A stretch of 64,000 bases of DNA from contig JAIYAV010000419.1 of the NCBI GenBank assembly GCA_027488855.1, positions 18,208 to 82,207 on the forward strand, read 5' to 3'. Below, one piece after another: positions 31,486 to 40,162 of this stretch (within the stretch, counting starts at the first letter, position 1; each line of letters starts with the position of its first letter). The translations under genes were made by a program, and so were the position numbers. The notes under the pieces are model-generated. The model was given only the letters and a program-made list of their open reading frames with translations. It made no database searches and was not told the origin of the DNA. The DNA is from Saprospiraceae bacterium (GTDB lineage Bacteria > Bacteroidota > Bacteroidia > Chitinophagales > Saprospiraceae).

Positions 31486-33249
31486 ATGAAAAAACTGATC
31501 GCAAGCTTACTGTGTCTTGGCTATGCCGCCCTGGCTTTTGCCCAAACACCCGCTGAATCCTATCCCGTTGACGCCGCCTCGGTTGAACAAGTGGGCGTAC
31601 CCAAGGGAGAAATCCTCAAATTTACTTATGAAAGTTCCAAGATTTTTCCTGGCACCCGCCGCGAGGTATCCGTTTATATACCTGCCCAATACCGCCCGGA
31701 CAAACCCGCCTGCGTTTACGTCAATCAGGATGGCATCCAGTGGAAGGCACCCACCGTTTTTGACAACCTGATCCAGCAAAAAGAAATGCCGATCACCATT
31801 GGGGTCTTCATCACTCCCGGCCAGGTAAAGGCGAGCAATGAAGAAACGGCCCTGGATCGCTACAACCGCAGCTTTGAATACGACGGCCTGGGTGATGCTT
31901 ACGCCCGCTTTGTACTGGAGGAAATTTTACCTGAGGTTGAAAAACGCAAAACTGCCGATGGCCGCGTCCTCAAATTGTCCCAAAATGGCAACGATCGCGC
32001 CATTGGCGGCTCAAGCAGTGGGGCAGTTTGTGCCTTTACGGCGGCCTGGGAGCGACCCGATGCCTTCTCACGGGTGTTCAGCGCCATTGGCACCTATGTC
32101 AACCTGCGGGGCGCTGATCGCTACCCTTCCCTGATCCGCAAGTACGAACCCAAGCCGATCCGCATTTTCCTGCAAGACGGCAGCAACGACCTCAACATCT
32201 ACGCTGGCGACTGGTGGAAGGCCAACGAAATGATGGCGCGTGCTTTGAGTTTTGCAGGCTATGAGGTAAATTACATTTGGGGAGAAGGGGGACACAACGG
32301 CCAACACGGTACCGCCATTTTCCCGCAAGCCATGCGCTGGTTGTGGAAGGACTACCCCAAACCCGTCGGCAAAGGAACTTCCAAAAATCAATTCCTCAAC
32401 GACATTTTAGTGGAAAATACCGACTGGGAGCTGGTAGGCGAAGGCTACAGCTTTACCGAAGGTACCGCTACCAATGCTGCTGGAGAGTTCTTTTTTCAGG
32501 ATTTCCCCAATTCCAAAACCTACAAAGTTGGGCTGGATGGCAAACTCGCTGCCCTGCCCATCGACTCCAAACGGGCCACAGGAACCGCTTTCGGTCCTGA
32601 TGGCAAACGGTACACCGCCGCAGGTGGCAACAAACAAATCCTGAGTTATGATGCCCAGGGCAATGTAAAAGTGGTGGCCGATAGCGTCGCTAGCAGCAAC
32701 GACATCACCGTGGCCGCCAATGGCAATGTTTACTTCACCGCGCCCGATGGCCGCGAACGGCCCAGCAAGTTGTACCTCATCAGGCCAAATGGGGAGAAGC
32801 TGGTGGTGGATGAGGGTTTAAAATTCGCCAATGGGCTGTGCCTCTCGCCCGACCAAACCCAATTGTACGTGACCGAGTCGGCCTCGCACTGGGTGTGGGT
32901 GTACAAAATTCAGGCGGATGGCAAATTGTCGAACAAACAAAAATTCGGCTGGCTGCATGTGCGCGACGAAGATGAAAACGCCTGGTCGGATGGCCTGAAA
33001 TGTGATCGGGATGGGCGCATTTACGTCACCTCACTCACGGGGATTCAGGTGCTGGATCAGTTGGGACGGGTGAATGCGATATTGCCAGTGCCACTAACCA
33101 AGGGACAGGTGTCGAACTTGTGTTTTGCTGGGCCCAATTTTGATACCTTGTACATTACTTGTCGGGATAAGGTGTATCGGCGGAAGGTAAAAGTGAAGGG
33201 AGTGAATGGGTTTGAGGCAGGCGTGAAGCCGGGGAAACCTAGGTTGTGA
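31486..33249 (+). CDS. Secreted esterase fused to an SMP-30/gluconolactonase beta-propeller
   Basis: A 587-residue protein with a signal peptide (MKKLIASLLCLGYAALAFAQ). Residues about 40-290 form an esterase domain of the enterochelin-esterase/Fes type, with Ser177 in GGSSSGAV, LQDGSNDLN and the His in GEGGHNGQHG. From about residue 305 onward a six-bladed SMP-30 propeller follows (EGYSFTEGTATNAAGEFFF, FANGLCLSPDQTQLYVTES, WSDGLKCDRDGRIYV). The order fits sequential cleavage of a lactone or ester-linked sugar. It is a terminal gene, followed by a terminator. Confidence 0.85.
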   Translation: MKKLIASLLCLGYAALAFAQTPAESYPVDAASVEQVGVPKGEILKFTYESSKIFPGTRREVSVYIPAQYRPDKPACVYVNQDGIQWKAPTVFDNLIQQKEMPITIGVFITPGQVKASNEETALDRYNRSFEYDGLGDAYARFVLEEILPEVEKRKTADGRVLKLSQNGNDRAIGGSSSGAVCAFTAAWERPDAFSRVFSAIGTYVNLRGADRYPSLIRKYEPKPIRIFLQDGSNDLNIYAGDWWKANEMMARALSFAGYEVNYIWGEGGHNGQHGTAIFPQAMRWLWKDYPKPVGKGTSKNQFLNDILVENTDWELVGEGYSFTEGTATNAAGEFFFQDFPNSKTYKVGLDGKLAALPIDSKRATGTAFGPDGKRYTAAGGNKQILSYDAQGNVKVVADSVASSNDITVAANGNVYFTAPDGRERPSKLYLIRPNGEKLVVDEGLKFANGLCLSPDQTQLYVTESASHWVWVYKIQADGKLSNKQKFGWLHVRDEDENAWSDGLKCDRDGRIYVTSLTGIQVLDQLGRVNAILPVPLTKGQVSNLCFAGPNFDTLYITCRDKVYRRKVKVKGVNGFEAGVKPGKPRL

Positions 33250-33258
33250 GGATGTGGT

Positions 33259-33292
33259 GTGTCTCGCAGGACGAGACACTTTGTCTTTTTTC
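33259..33292 (+). terminator. Intrinsic terminator after the esterase-SMP30 gene
   Basis: GTGTCTCG (33259-33266), loop CAGGA, CGAGACAC (33272-33279), then a T-rich tract TTTGTCTTTTTT. It lies between convergent genes. Confidence 0.72.
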
Positions 33293-33329
33293 ACAATTTC
33301 TCCCCTTTGCCCCCCTTACTTTTGTAAAG

Positions 33330-33785
33330 CTATTTCAGGATGAGACAAGTTGAGCTCAAATGCCAACCCGGGAAAGGTTTTACAGTTGCGCAATTTGGAC
33401 CGCCGTCTTTGCCTGTTCCGGGAACTTTTGTTTCCAGAACGAGGGAAGCATCTGTCAATAGTTGTTGGATTGTTTCAGCTGAAATGTCTCTCAGCGGGAC
33501 TTTCAAGCGACGAGTCCAGACCGAATCGAATTGACCCGCAGCCGTTCCGATGTCAACATAAATGAACCGTTCGCTCGATGGCCCTTGAACATACGGGCCT
33601 TTGAAATCGGGCAAAGCGGCCTGGTTTTCTTTTACTGAAATTTTAAATTCAAAGCATAAGTCCTCCTTGCTTGATCTTTGCTTTAGAATTGTTTCGTAGT
33701 TGTTTCCACTGCCTTTTTGGATGCCAAAGTCAACTCCTAAGGGAGGGCTTTCCAAAATGATTCTGATGGAGATTTCTTGGTTCAT
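33330..33785 (-). CDS. DUF5990 family protein
   Basis: A 151-residue protein. The opening EISIRIILESPPLGVDFGIQKGSGNNYETILKQRS is the hallmark of DUF5990. The middle carries FKGPYVQGPSSERFIYVDIGT, and the end CATVKPFPGWHLSS. There is no signal peptide or catalytic motif that I can name, so the function is unknown. It lies downstream of the SRPBCC gene on the same strand, 39 bp away. Confidence 0.78.
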   Translation of the reverse strand: MNQEISIRIILESPPLGVDFGIQKGSGNNYETILKQRSSKEDLCFEFKISVKENQAALPDFKGPYVQGPSSERFIYVDIGTAAGQFDSVWTRRLKVPLRDISAETIQQLLTDASLVLETKVPGTGKDGGPNCATVKPFPGWHLSSTCLILK

Positions 33786-33824
33786 TTTATTTTGATGTAT
33801 TGTTGTGCTACATTGTTATCCCCT

Positions 33825-34247
33825 TCACTCCCCTTCCACAATCTCCTTCAACAATTTCAATACCGGGTTTTCTTCACCCTGAGGTGCCTCCTGAACCGCA
33901 TTAGGTCGCTGGTCCTCCTGCACAATTTCCAATTTGGTTTGCCCATTTTCACTGCTCAGGTGGTAGTTCATGATAAAATAATTTTCGGGTTTGTCTTCCA
34001 CTCCTGGCCTTGGGGCAAACAAAGTGTAGCTTACCAATTCGGTGGGCTGGAAGGCCAAAACTTTCCCCCATTGTTCGAATACCTTGTCTTCCCATGCCGT
34101 GCTGAATTTGATGTCGCTACCAATTTCCCAGGTGGTAATCAAATCGCTGCCGTATTGCCAAAGTTTTACCCCTTCAGGTTTGGTCACCGTGTCCCAAACT
34201 TTTTGAAGGGAGGCATTGATGGTAATCGTTGAAATGTTGGTTGCCAT
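33825..34247 (-). CDS. AHSA1/SRPBCC domain protein
   Basis: A 140-residue protein with the AHSA1 pattern: ISTITINASLQKVWDTVTKPEGVKLWQYGSD, an inner-cavity strand IGSDIKFSTAWEDK, and the C-terminal long helix NPVLKLLKEIVEGE. Such START-fold proteins bind hydrophobic ligands or act with regulators. There is no signal peptide. The C-terminal acidic PNAVQEAPQGEE insertion is unusual. No ArsR-type regulator is adjacent. Confidence 0.8.
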   Translation of the reverse strand: MATNISTITINASLQKVWDTVTKPEGVKLWQYGSDLITTWEIGSDIKFSTAWEDKVFEQWGKVLAFQPTELVSYTLFAPRPGVEDKPENYFIMNYHLSSENGQTKLEIVQEDQRPNAVQEAPQGEENPVLKLLKEIVEGE

Positions 34248-34306
34248 GTTGTTGGTTTTAGGGAATATTGAGTGTAATTGTTTTTACGTTGGACTTGAGC
34301 GGATTT

Positions 34307-34340
34307 GATGATCAGGCAATTCGTCAATTGCCTGATCATC
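34307..34340 (-). terminator. Hairpin after the Spy-like gene
   Basis: Perfect 15-bp arms GATGATCAGGCAATT (34307-34321) and complement (34326-34340), with loop CGTC. It lies between the Spy-like stop and the SRPBCC start. No T tract follows, so it may be an RNA-end stabiliser or an attenuator. Confidence 0.55.
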
Positions 34341-34368
34341 AGCAAGCACCAGGAGCCCTGTACTCACC

Positions 34369-34719
34369 TTATTTCTTCCCCTTCTTTGGCCGATTGGCCT
34401 TCATCGCATCCAGTTTCGCTTTTTGCTCATCGTTCAAGACCACCCGGATTTCTTCTTGCATGGCTTGCAGCAGCGGTGCCATCGCCTCGCGACGTGCGGT
34501 TTGCTCGGTATTGTTGTCGCGGGCCTCTTTCAGTTTGGGGCGGTAGGTACTCAGTACACCTTTGATTTTGGTTTCTTGATCCGCGGTCAAACTTAATTTG
34601 ACCCGCATGGAGTCGAGGTTTGGCAGAGCCCCAGCTCGACCACCTGGCCGCTGTGCGCTCAAACCTAGTGAAAACAAAAGAAAAAAGGCAAAGACAAAGC
34701 TGATTTTTATCAGTTTCAT
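34369..34719 (-). CDS. Small secreted Spy/CpxP-like protein
   Basis: A 116-residue protein from ATG 34719 with a signal peptide (MKLIKISFVFAFFLLFSLGLSAQ). The mature part is helical and charged: LSLTADQETKIKGVLSTYRPKLKEAR and an LNDEQKAKLDAMKANRPKKGKK tail. The LTxxQ pair is the motif recognisable in Spy/CpxP chaperones, though the match is short. It probably acts in the periplasm, perhaps in stress response or binding. It ends the DUF1800-DUF1501 minus-strand group. Confidence 0.6.
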   Translation of the reverse strand: MKLIKISFVFAFFLLFSLGLSAQRPGGRAGALPNLDSMRVKLSLTADQETKIKGVLSTYRPKLKEARDNNTEQTARREAMAPLLQAMQEEIRVVLNDEQKAKLDAMKANRPKKGKK

Positions 34720-34738
34720 GGAATACTTTTTATCTGAG

Positions 34739-35935
34739 TTAAACAAGTTCTAAACCTTTAAAAGACTGTCCCAAAATTTGAGGAGCTGGCGCATCCAGCC
34801 AACGATTGAGCACGGTCGTGTAAATATCCCGGAAGTCCACCTGGTATTTCAAGTCCCCATCGTCCAGGTTTTTCAGGTCGGCAGGGCCATTGAAAAAGCC
34901 TGCTTTTTTCAGGTTTCCACCCATCAAGAAGAGGTTGTTGGCGGTGCCATGATCGGTACCCGAGCTAGCATTTTGTTTGACCCGGCGACCAAATTCGGAG
35001 AAGGTCATGATCAAAACGTCGTTCAGCAAGTTGTTCTGCTTGAGGTCTTGCACAAAAGCCTTCATGGCCTCGGCGTATTGCTGGAGCAGGCGTTCCTGGC
35101 GGTTGCGCTGGTTGGCGTGGGTATCAAAGCCGGTCAAGCTGGCGTAATAAATGCGCGTATCCGTATCGGCAGTGATCAGTTGGGAGATCATCTTCAGGTC
35201 TTTGGCAAACTCACTCTGCGGATAAGCCACCGTAGAGCGATACACCTTGGACTTTTCGAACAAATAATCCGCCGAAGATTGGGTGTCGACCAGCGTTTTG
35301 TATAAGTAGGCCACATTGTCTTCGTGGTGGGCGCTACTCGGTGTTTTGCCTACGGCTTGCAGGATTTTGTTGTCGGTCGTTCGTTTGAGTTGCGCGGGAT
35401 CACTCATGGCGAAGCCCCGGCGTTTTTCACCCTTCAGTGCCAAACTCAAGGTATCATCCAGCTCGATGGCCTGATATGGAGAAGCACAACCAGCACAATT
35501 GCTATCGAGGTAGCGCCCCAACCAACCGCTGTTCAGGTATTCCGTACTCTCGCTGGCAGTGTGCCAAATGTCCATGGAACGGAAGTGCGAGCGATCGGGG
35601 TTGGGGTAACCCACACTGTTGACAATGCTCATCACTCCCTCATCGTACAAACCTTGTAGGGCTTGCAGTGCGGGATTGAACCCCAACTCGTCGCTCACCT
35701 TCAGCACTTCGGTTTTTGGGATGGCGAGATTAGGCCGGTTTTGGTAGTAGAGGTCATTTTGGTAAGGCACGATGGTGTTGAGGCCGTCGTTACCGCCCGA
35801 AAATTGCACCACTACCAACACTTTACCTGCCCGCCGGGCCATCAATTGGCCGAAGGAAATATCGTTGAGAAAAGCCGGGATCATCATGGCTGTACTGGCC
35901 AGCGCCGACTGCTTCAGGAAGTTTCTTCTTTTCAT
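34739..35935 (-). CDS. DUF1501 family protein with Tat-type signal
   Basis: A 398-residue protein from ATG 35935. The N-terminus MKRRNFLKQSALASTAMMIPAF carries a twin-arginine-like motif. Diagnostic elements are VVVQFSGGNDGLNTIVPY, GYPNPDRSHFRSMDIWHTAS, and the C-terminal MTFSEFGRRVKQNASSGTDHGTANNLFL, matching the sulfatase-like fold of DUF1501. Members are paired with DUF1800 proteins, and the pair is encoded together here. Function is unknown. Export as a folded protein is inferred from the signal. Confidence 0.85.
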   Translation of the reverse strand: MKRRNFLKQSALASTAMMIPAFLNDISFGQLMARRAGKVLVVVQFSGGNDGLNTIVPYQNDLYYQNRPNLAIPKTEVLKVSDELGFNPALQALQGLYDEGVMSIVNSVGYPNPDRSHFRSMDIWHTASESTEYLNSGWLGRYLDSNCAGCASPYQAIELDDTLSLALKGEKRRGFAMSDPAQLKRTTDNKILQAVGKTPSSAHHEDNVAYLYKTLVDTQSSADYLFEKSKVYRSTVAYPQSEFAKDLKMISQLITADTDTRIYYASLTGFDTHANQRNRQERLLQQYAEAMKAFVQDLKQNNLLNDVLIMTFSEFGRRVKQNASSGTDHGTANNLFLMGGNLKKAGFFNGPADLKNLDDGDLKYQVDFRDIYTTVLNRWLDAPAPQILGQSFKGLELV

Positions 35936-35944
35936 TTTAAATTT

Positions 35945-36022
35945 AGTTGAGGGGTTGAGAAGTTGAGAAGTTGAGTGTCGCTCACAGTAGCCAAAACACC
36001 TCAACTTCTCAACTCCTCAACT
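35945..36022. repeat. Inverted repeat within the DUF1800-DUF1501 unit
   Basis: A 23-nt arm (35945-35967, AGTTGAGG/GTTGAGAAGTTGAG) and its complement (36000-36022) match at 22 positions. The left arm is followed by further GTTGAGAAG units. The location in the gap of the operon suggests transcript processing or attenuation. Confidence 0.65.
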
Positions 36023-36026
36023 TTTA

Positions 36027-37409
36027 TTAACACATTTGATATTCCGGCAAAGTCATCAATCGCATGGTCAGTTGGCGAATGATGCTTTCACGGTCGCTTG
36101 CGGGCAATTCCTTGGTATAGTTTTCGATCGGCAGGGCAGTGGGCGTTAGCAGCAGGTATTTGGCCAGTTCGGTGGCAATTTCGCTGCTGTTGTTGCCTTT
36201 GATGCTGGCACTTAAGGGCTGGAGATTGACGGTATTGCTCAAGCGGCGATTGCCTTTTTCCCGCCCTTCATCCTCAAATTCGCCCTTGGTGCGCAGGCTG
36301 AACTCAGTTGAATTGAACAAATACCCCGGCAAGTTCAGGCGCAACATCAAGGTCGAATTGTCTATCCAGGTTTTGCCGCCCGGCCAACCCGCTACGTTGG
36401 GTGGGTTGAAAAGAATTTGACCCAAGGCTCGTTGGATGAACAACATCCCCATCGGTTGGTCAAACTTCAACTCCACGCTGCGCATCAACCCTGCGGTGAA
36501 TTCAATCGGCGACTTGATGCGATTGCCCATGTTTTTAGCTGCATAAAACCAATCGCTGCTTAAGATGCTTTGCATCAACTTGCCAATGTCGTAACCCGAC
36601 TGGAAAAACTGCTTGCTGAGGGTCGACCCTAGCGTTTCATCCACCTGATCGTTGACGAAATGCCGATAAATTTTGCGCACGATGAACTGAGCGGTTTCGG
36701 GCTTTTCCAGGATGATGTTGATGATGTCTTTGCCGTCGTAAGTGCCTGTTTTGCCAAAAAAAGTCTTGCTGCCATAGTCGTGCCACATCGGGCGAAAGAT
36801 GTAGTCGCCCCGCAAATCGCTGGACCAACCCGTAAAGGCGCGAGCGGCTTCCTTAATGTCCTTTTCGGTGTAATTGCCGCGCCCCAGGGTGAAGAGTTCC
36901 ATCAGTTCGCGGGCGAAGTTTTCATTGGGTTTTTCCTTGCGGTTTTGTTGGTTATTCAGGTAACGAATCATGGCCGGGTCTTGGGCGATGGCCAGTACCA
37001 TGTCGCGGAAATTGCCCAGGGCATGTTTGCGCAGGGTATTCAGGTATTGGATGCCCAATTTGCCGAAGTCGGGTTTGCAGGCGAAGTGGCCGTGCCAAAA
37101 GAAGGTCATCCGTTCCAGCAGGGCACTTTCTTTGGGGTTGGCCATGCGGTTGACCCAATTGACGTTGTATTCAAAAATGCGGCGTTTTTCATCGCGCAGC
37201 ATTTGTTCGAACATTTCGCGGTTTTCCCGCTTTTTTTCCATGTCTTCAGGCAAACCCATTTCTGCCACGGGCAGACTCACTTGCGCCTGACGAGCTTGCG
37301 CGAACAACTCATCGATGGCCTTGCTGATGGGCCAGTCTTTTTTTTGTTGCCACTCTGTAGGGCTGAGGCCAAAACCCGCGCGCCAGTAGAGGTGTTTTAT
37401 CTTTTCCAT
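36027..37409 (-). CDS. DUF1800 family protein
   Basis: A 460-residue protein with the DUF1800 pattern: LYWRAGFGLSPTEWQQKKDW at the N-terminus, MTFFWHGHFA in the middle, REKPNENFARELMELFTLG and FLYNPPNVAGWPGG-like FNPPNVAGWPGGKTW. No clear signal peptide is present from the chosen ATG. It lies directly upstream of DUF1501 in one unit, the usual pairing. The role is unknown but is linked with secreted or envelope proteins in the literature on these families. Confidence 0.85.
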   Translation of the reverse strand: MEKIKHLYWRAGFGLSPTEWQQKKDWPISKAIDELFAQARQAQVSLPVAEMGLPEDMEKKRENREMFEQMLRDEKRRIFEYNVNWVNRMANPKESALLERMTFFWHGHFACKPDFGKLGIQYLNTLRKHALGNFRDMVLAIAQDPAMIRYLNNQQNRKEKPNENFARELMELFTLGRGNYTEKDIKEAARAFTGWSSDLRGDYIFRPMWHDYGSKTFFGKTGTYDGKDIINIILEKPETAQFIVRKIYRHFVNDQVDETLGSTLSKQFFQSGYDIGKLMQSILSSDWFYAAKNMGNRIKSPIEFTAGLMRSVELKFDQPMGMLFIQRALGQILFNPPNVAGWPGGKTWIDNSTLMLRLNLPGYLFNSTEFSLRTKGEFEDEGREKGNRRLSNTVNLQPLSASIKGNNSSEIATELAKYLLLTPTALPIENYTKELPASDRESIIRQLTMRLMTLPEYQMC

Positions 37410-37514
37410 GTCCGCAATTTGTATTTGTGATGGCTTTGACCTTGGATAAGATACAGGGTTTAATCCAAAAACCTTAAAGGGTTGTTAAAAATGGGCACTT
37501 ATCATTAAAGTACG

Positions 37515-37547
37515 TTTAGCATAGAGTTGGTTTTTTATGTAATTTTG
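37515..37547 (+). promoter_or_regulatory. Bacteroidota-type promoter of xisH
   Basis: The -7 element TAATTTTG (37540-37547) matches TAnnTTTG exactly. A -33-like TTTA lies 21 bp upstream. The predicted RNA start near 37552 precedes the ATG at 37565 closely. Confidence 0.4.
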
Positions 37548-37564
37548 AGCACAATTGCAAATGT

Positions 37565-37981
37565 ATGGCAAAGGATTTGTACCATGAACATGTGCGTGAA
37601 GCTCTTATTGTTGATGGTTGGAGCATAACTCACGACCCCTACTATTTAGATTTGGACGATCGAGCGCCGATGGAAATCGATCTAGGAGCTGAAAAGTTAC
37701 TTTGTGCAGAAAGAGGGACGGAACAGATTCTAGTGGAGGTAAAAAGCTTTATTAATCGCTCGCTTACCTATGATTTTCACCAAGCTTATGGTCAATTTAG
37801 AATATATAGGAGGGGAGTAGCAAAGGTAGCGCCTGAGCTAATTTTGTTTATGGCTATTCCAGAAGACGCTTATATTGAATTGCAAACTAGACCCTTTTAC
37901 ATGGAACTTATCGCGGAAGAAGACATCAAGCTTTTGGTTTTTAATCCATTGACTAAAAGAATTTCATCATGGATACACTGA
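37565..37981 (+). CDS. XisH family protein
   Basis: A 138-residue protein starting MAKDLYHEHVREALIVDGW, the characteristic XisH opening. A restriction-endonuclease-like signature D39 with E58-x-K60 is seen in PMEIDLGAEK and ILVEVKSF, and the later FHQAYGQFRIYR helix is typical. XisH was named from the fdxN excision element of Anabaena, where it controls excision. The pair is widespread outside cyanobacteria with an unknown role. It overlaps xisI by 13 bp. The local sequence is clearly more AT-rich than the neighbours, a sign of transfer. Confidence 0.88.
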   Translation: MAKDLYHEHVREALIVDGWSITHDPYYLDLDDRAPMEIDLGAEKLLCAERGTEQILVEVKSFINRSLTYDFHQAYGQFRIYRRGVAKVAPELILFMAIPEDAYIELQTRPFYMELIAEEDIKLLVFNPLTKRISSWIH

Positions 37982-38313
37982 ATGAATTTCGGGATATAAT
38001 CAAAGAAATTTTAACAGAATATGCTCAAACACGCATACCTGTTAATAACCCAAATCCGGGTTATCAATTGATCTTTGATGAAGAAAGGGATAGTTATTTG
38101 CTCTATCGTACTGGCTGGAAGGAAGAGCTCAAGCGGATTCATTTTTGCGTTTTTCATCTTGATATAAAGGAAGGAAAAATCTGGGTACAAGAAGATGCCA
38201 CTGACTATGATATTGTGGACGTACTGGAATCAAAAGGAATTCCAAAAGAAAGTATAGTGCTGGCGTTTCAGGCACCATACAAAAGACCTTTTTCTGGATA
38301 CGCTATTTCATAA
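37969..38313 (+). CDS. XisI family protein
   Basis: A 114-residue protein with the XisI pattern: FRDIIKEILTEYAQ, the segment YQLIFDEERDSYLLYRTGW, HFCVFHLDIKEGKIWVQEDATDYDI and a C-terminal LAFQAPYKRPFSGYA. It is translated from a start inside the last codons of xisH. In this family the two proteins are thought to act together. The AT-rich composition is shared with xisH, and both are bordered by ordinary-composition genes. Confidence 0.88.
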   Translation: MDTLNEFRDIIKEILTEYAQTRIPVNNPNPGYQLIFDEERDSYLLYRTGWKEELKRIHFCVFHLDIKEGKIWVQEDATDYDIVDVLESKGIPKESIVLAFQAPYKRPFSGYAIS

Positions 38314-38341
38314 GCTCTGGTTCTGCTTCAAAACGCTACTC

Positions 38342-38896
38342 ATGAAAAATTTTCGACACCCTTGTACTTTAATAATCTTAGGTATTTCGACACTATTCTG
38401 CGCCTGTGGGTCGAAACCAAACGGTATTAATACTGCCACCCAGGCCCAACTCATCAGTACCCTGGGTCAATTGGAAAGCCAATTGCGCCAAAGCACTGAA
38501 AGCACCCTGGATACCGCCAAAATCAATACCTTTGTACAAAACGCCGAGATCTTGGCCGAGCGTTTTCCTCAGGACTCCCTCGCACCTTTGTACTTGTTCA
38601 AGGCTGCGGAGTTGCGCCACGCCAGCGGGAAATGGGCCGAGGCGATTGATCTTTGGGGTACGGTAGATGCAAAATTCAAAAACTACCAACGCAGCCCCGA
38701 GGCTTTATTCATGCAGGGCTTTGTGTCCGAAAATGACTTGCAAAATCGAAAACAAGCCATTCGATATTATGAGGTGTTTTTGGCAAAATATCCCGAGCAT
38801 CCTATGGCTGAAGACGCCAGAGCTTTGATTGAAAACCTCAAAAAAGGCATCACCGATCAGGAACTGATCGAACAATTTGAACAACAGCAACAATAG
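38342..38896 (+). CDS. TPR-type lipoprotein (YfiO-like)
   Basis: A 184-residue protein. The lipobox FCAC with Cys22 predicts lipidation. Helical repeats follow: LAERFPQDSLAPLYLFKAAEL and then NRKQAIRYYEVFLAKYPEHPMAEDARALIEN, with TPR-like spacing. It resembles the outer-membrane assembly lipoprotein family (BamD/YfiO-like) but is short, so the assignment is tentative. The thioredoxin gene follows 61 bp later, likely in the same unit. Confidence 0.7.
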   Translation: MKNFRHPCTLIILGISTLFCACGSKPNGINTATQAQLISTLGQLESQLRQSTESTLDTAKINTFVQNAEILAERFPQDSLAPLYLFKAAELRHASGKWAEAIDLWGTVDAKFKNYQRSPEALFMQGFVSENDLQNRKQAIRYYEVFLAKYPEHPMAEDARALIENLKKGITDQELIEQFEQQQQ

Positions 38897-38957
38897 TTTT
38901 GTATACAGCACGGGTAAAGGCGTAAAACCCAACACCGTGAAATTTAAAATCATTCCT

Positions 38958-40133
38958 ATGAAGAAGATATGCTCCACTCTGGTCGTTTTTTTCGCCCTGA
39001 TCGGTTTTGTAGCGGCGCAAGGCATTGAGTTTTTCCACGGTACCTGGGTAGAAGCCCTGGCCGAAGCCAAAAAGCAGGAAAAACCCATTTTTGTCGATGC
39101 CTACACCACCTGGTGCGGCCCCTGCCAAATGATGTCCAAAAACGTGTTTACCCATGCTGACGTCGGCGCTTTTTTTAATGAAAACTTCATCAGCATGAAG
39201 ATTGACATGGAAAAGCCAGAAGGGGAAAAATTTCAAAAAGCCTATCCGGTTTCGGCCTATCCTACCTTGCTGTTCATCGGCAACGATGGCAAAGTGATCA
39301 AAAAAGTGGTGGGTGCCAAGCAGGTGGAAGACTTCATCAAAGAAGGCAAAAGTGCCCTGGGTCGGGTAGAAAATAGTGAAGCTTTCGCAGAGGCTTACGA
39401 AAAAGGAGACCGCAGTCCCGAGCTGGTGTACAAATACGTACGCGCCATGTCGCGGAATGGCAAGCCCAATCCCCGTGTGGTGAACGATTATTTGCGGACC
39501 CAAAAAGACCTTAACTCCGAGCTAAGTCGCAAAATCATTTACGAAGGCACCTCCGAAGCAGACAGCAAAGCATTTGAACTGCTGGTGCAACAACGCAAGG
39601 AAATTGCCGCCCTGATTGGTGGTGAAGACGCGGTAAACTCCAAAATTTACGGTGCCTGCAAAGCCACTGCTCAGAAGGCCATCACCATGCAAAACGATGA
39701 CCTGCTCAAAGAGGCCAAGAAAAAGATGCAAACGCATATTCCTGCCCGTGCCGCAGCGTTTTCCGCCCGGATGGACATGGAAATGGCCACCAAGCAGGAA
39801 AATGATAAGGATTACCTGAAAGCCGCCAAAGCTTATGCCAAAGCTGCCGACAGCGAACCGCTTACCGAAATGCGCACAGTAGCCTCCGATCTGAAAAAGC
39901 GCAGTGCGGAGCAAGCGGATGCCCTGGATGTTGCCATCGACTTGATGAAAACCGCTTCTGAAAAAAGTGAGCAGTCCATCTACACCCTTAGCTATGCCGA
40001 CCTGCTGCTGACCAAAGGTAAACTGGCCGAAGCCAAAGCTGCTGTGGCCAAAGCAATGAAACTGGCCGAGAAAGAAGGCGACGACAGTATGCAGCGGGCA
40101 AAAATGGTTTTTGACAAATTGTCAACGCCATAG
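38958..40133 (+). CDS. Secreted thioredoxin-fold protein with CGPC motif
   Basis: A 391-residue protein from ATG 38958; the frame is open further upstream but an ATG with a signal (MKKICSTLVVFFALIGFVAA) is here. The thioredoxin domain follows at once with WCGPC (Cys53 and Cys56), and the cis-proline in SAYPTLLFIG. The C-terminal two thirds consist of charged helical repeats (KLAEAKAAVAKAMKLAEKE), probably a substrate or partner platform. It is likely a periplasmic thiol reductase or disulfide isomerase. It follows the lipoprotein gene closely. Confidence 0.84.
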   Translation: MKKICSTLVVFFALIGFVAAQGIEFFHGTWVEALAEAKKQEKPIFVDAYTTWCGPCQMMSKNVFTHADVGAFFNENFISMKIDMEKPEGEKFQKAYPVSAYPTLLFIGNDGKVIKKVVGAKQVEDFIKEGKSALGRVENSEAFAEAYEKGDRSPELVYKYVRAMSRNGKPNPRVVNDYLRTQKDLNSELSRKIIYEGTSEADSKAFELLVQQRKEIAALIGGEDAVNSKIYGACKATAQKAITMQNDDLLKEAKKKMQTHIPARAAAFSARMDMEMATKQENDKDYLKAAKAYAKAADSEPLTEMRTVASDLKKRSAEQADALDVAIDLMKTASEKSEQSIYTLSYADLLLTKGKLAEAKAAVAKAMKLAEKEGDDSMQRAKMVFDKLSTP

Positions 40134-40162
40134 GGAAAGCCCTTGAAAAGATAACTGGCGCT

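Noticed and set aside
37565-38313. Complete excision element around the XisH/XisI genes
   Set aside because: No recombinase gene or flanking direct repeats are seen.
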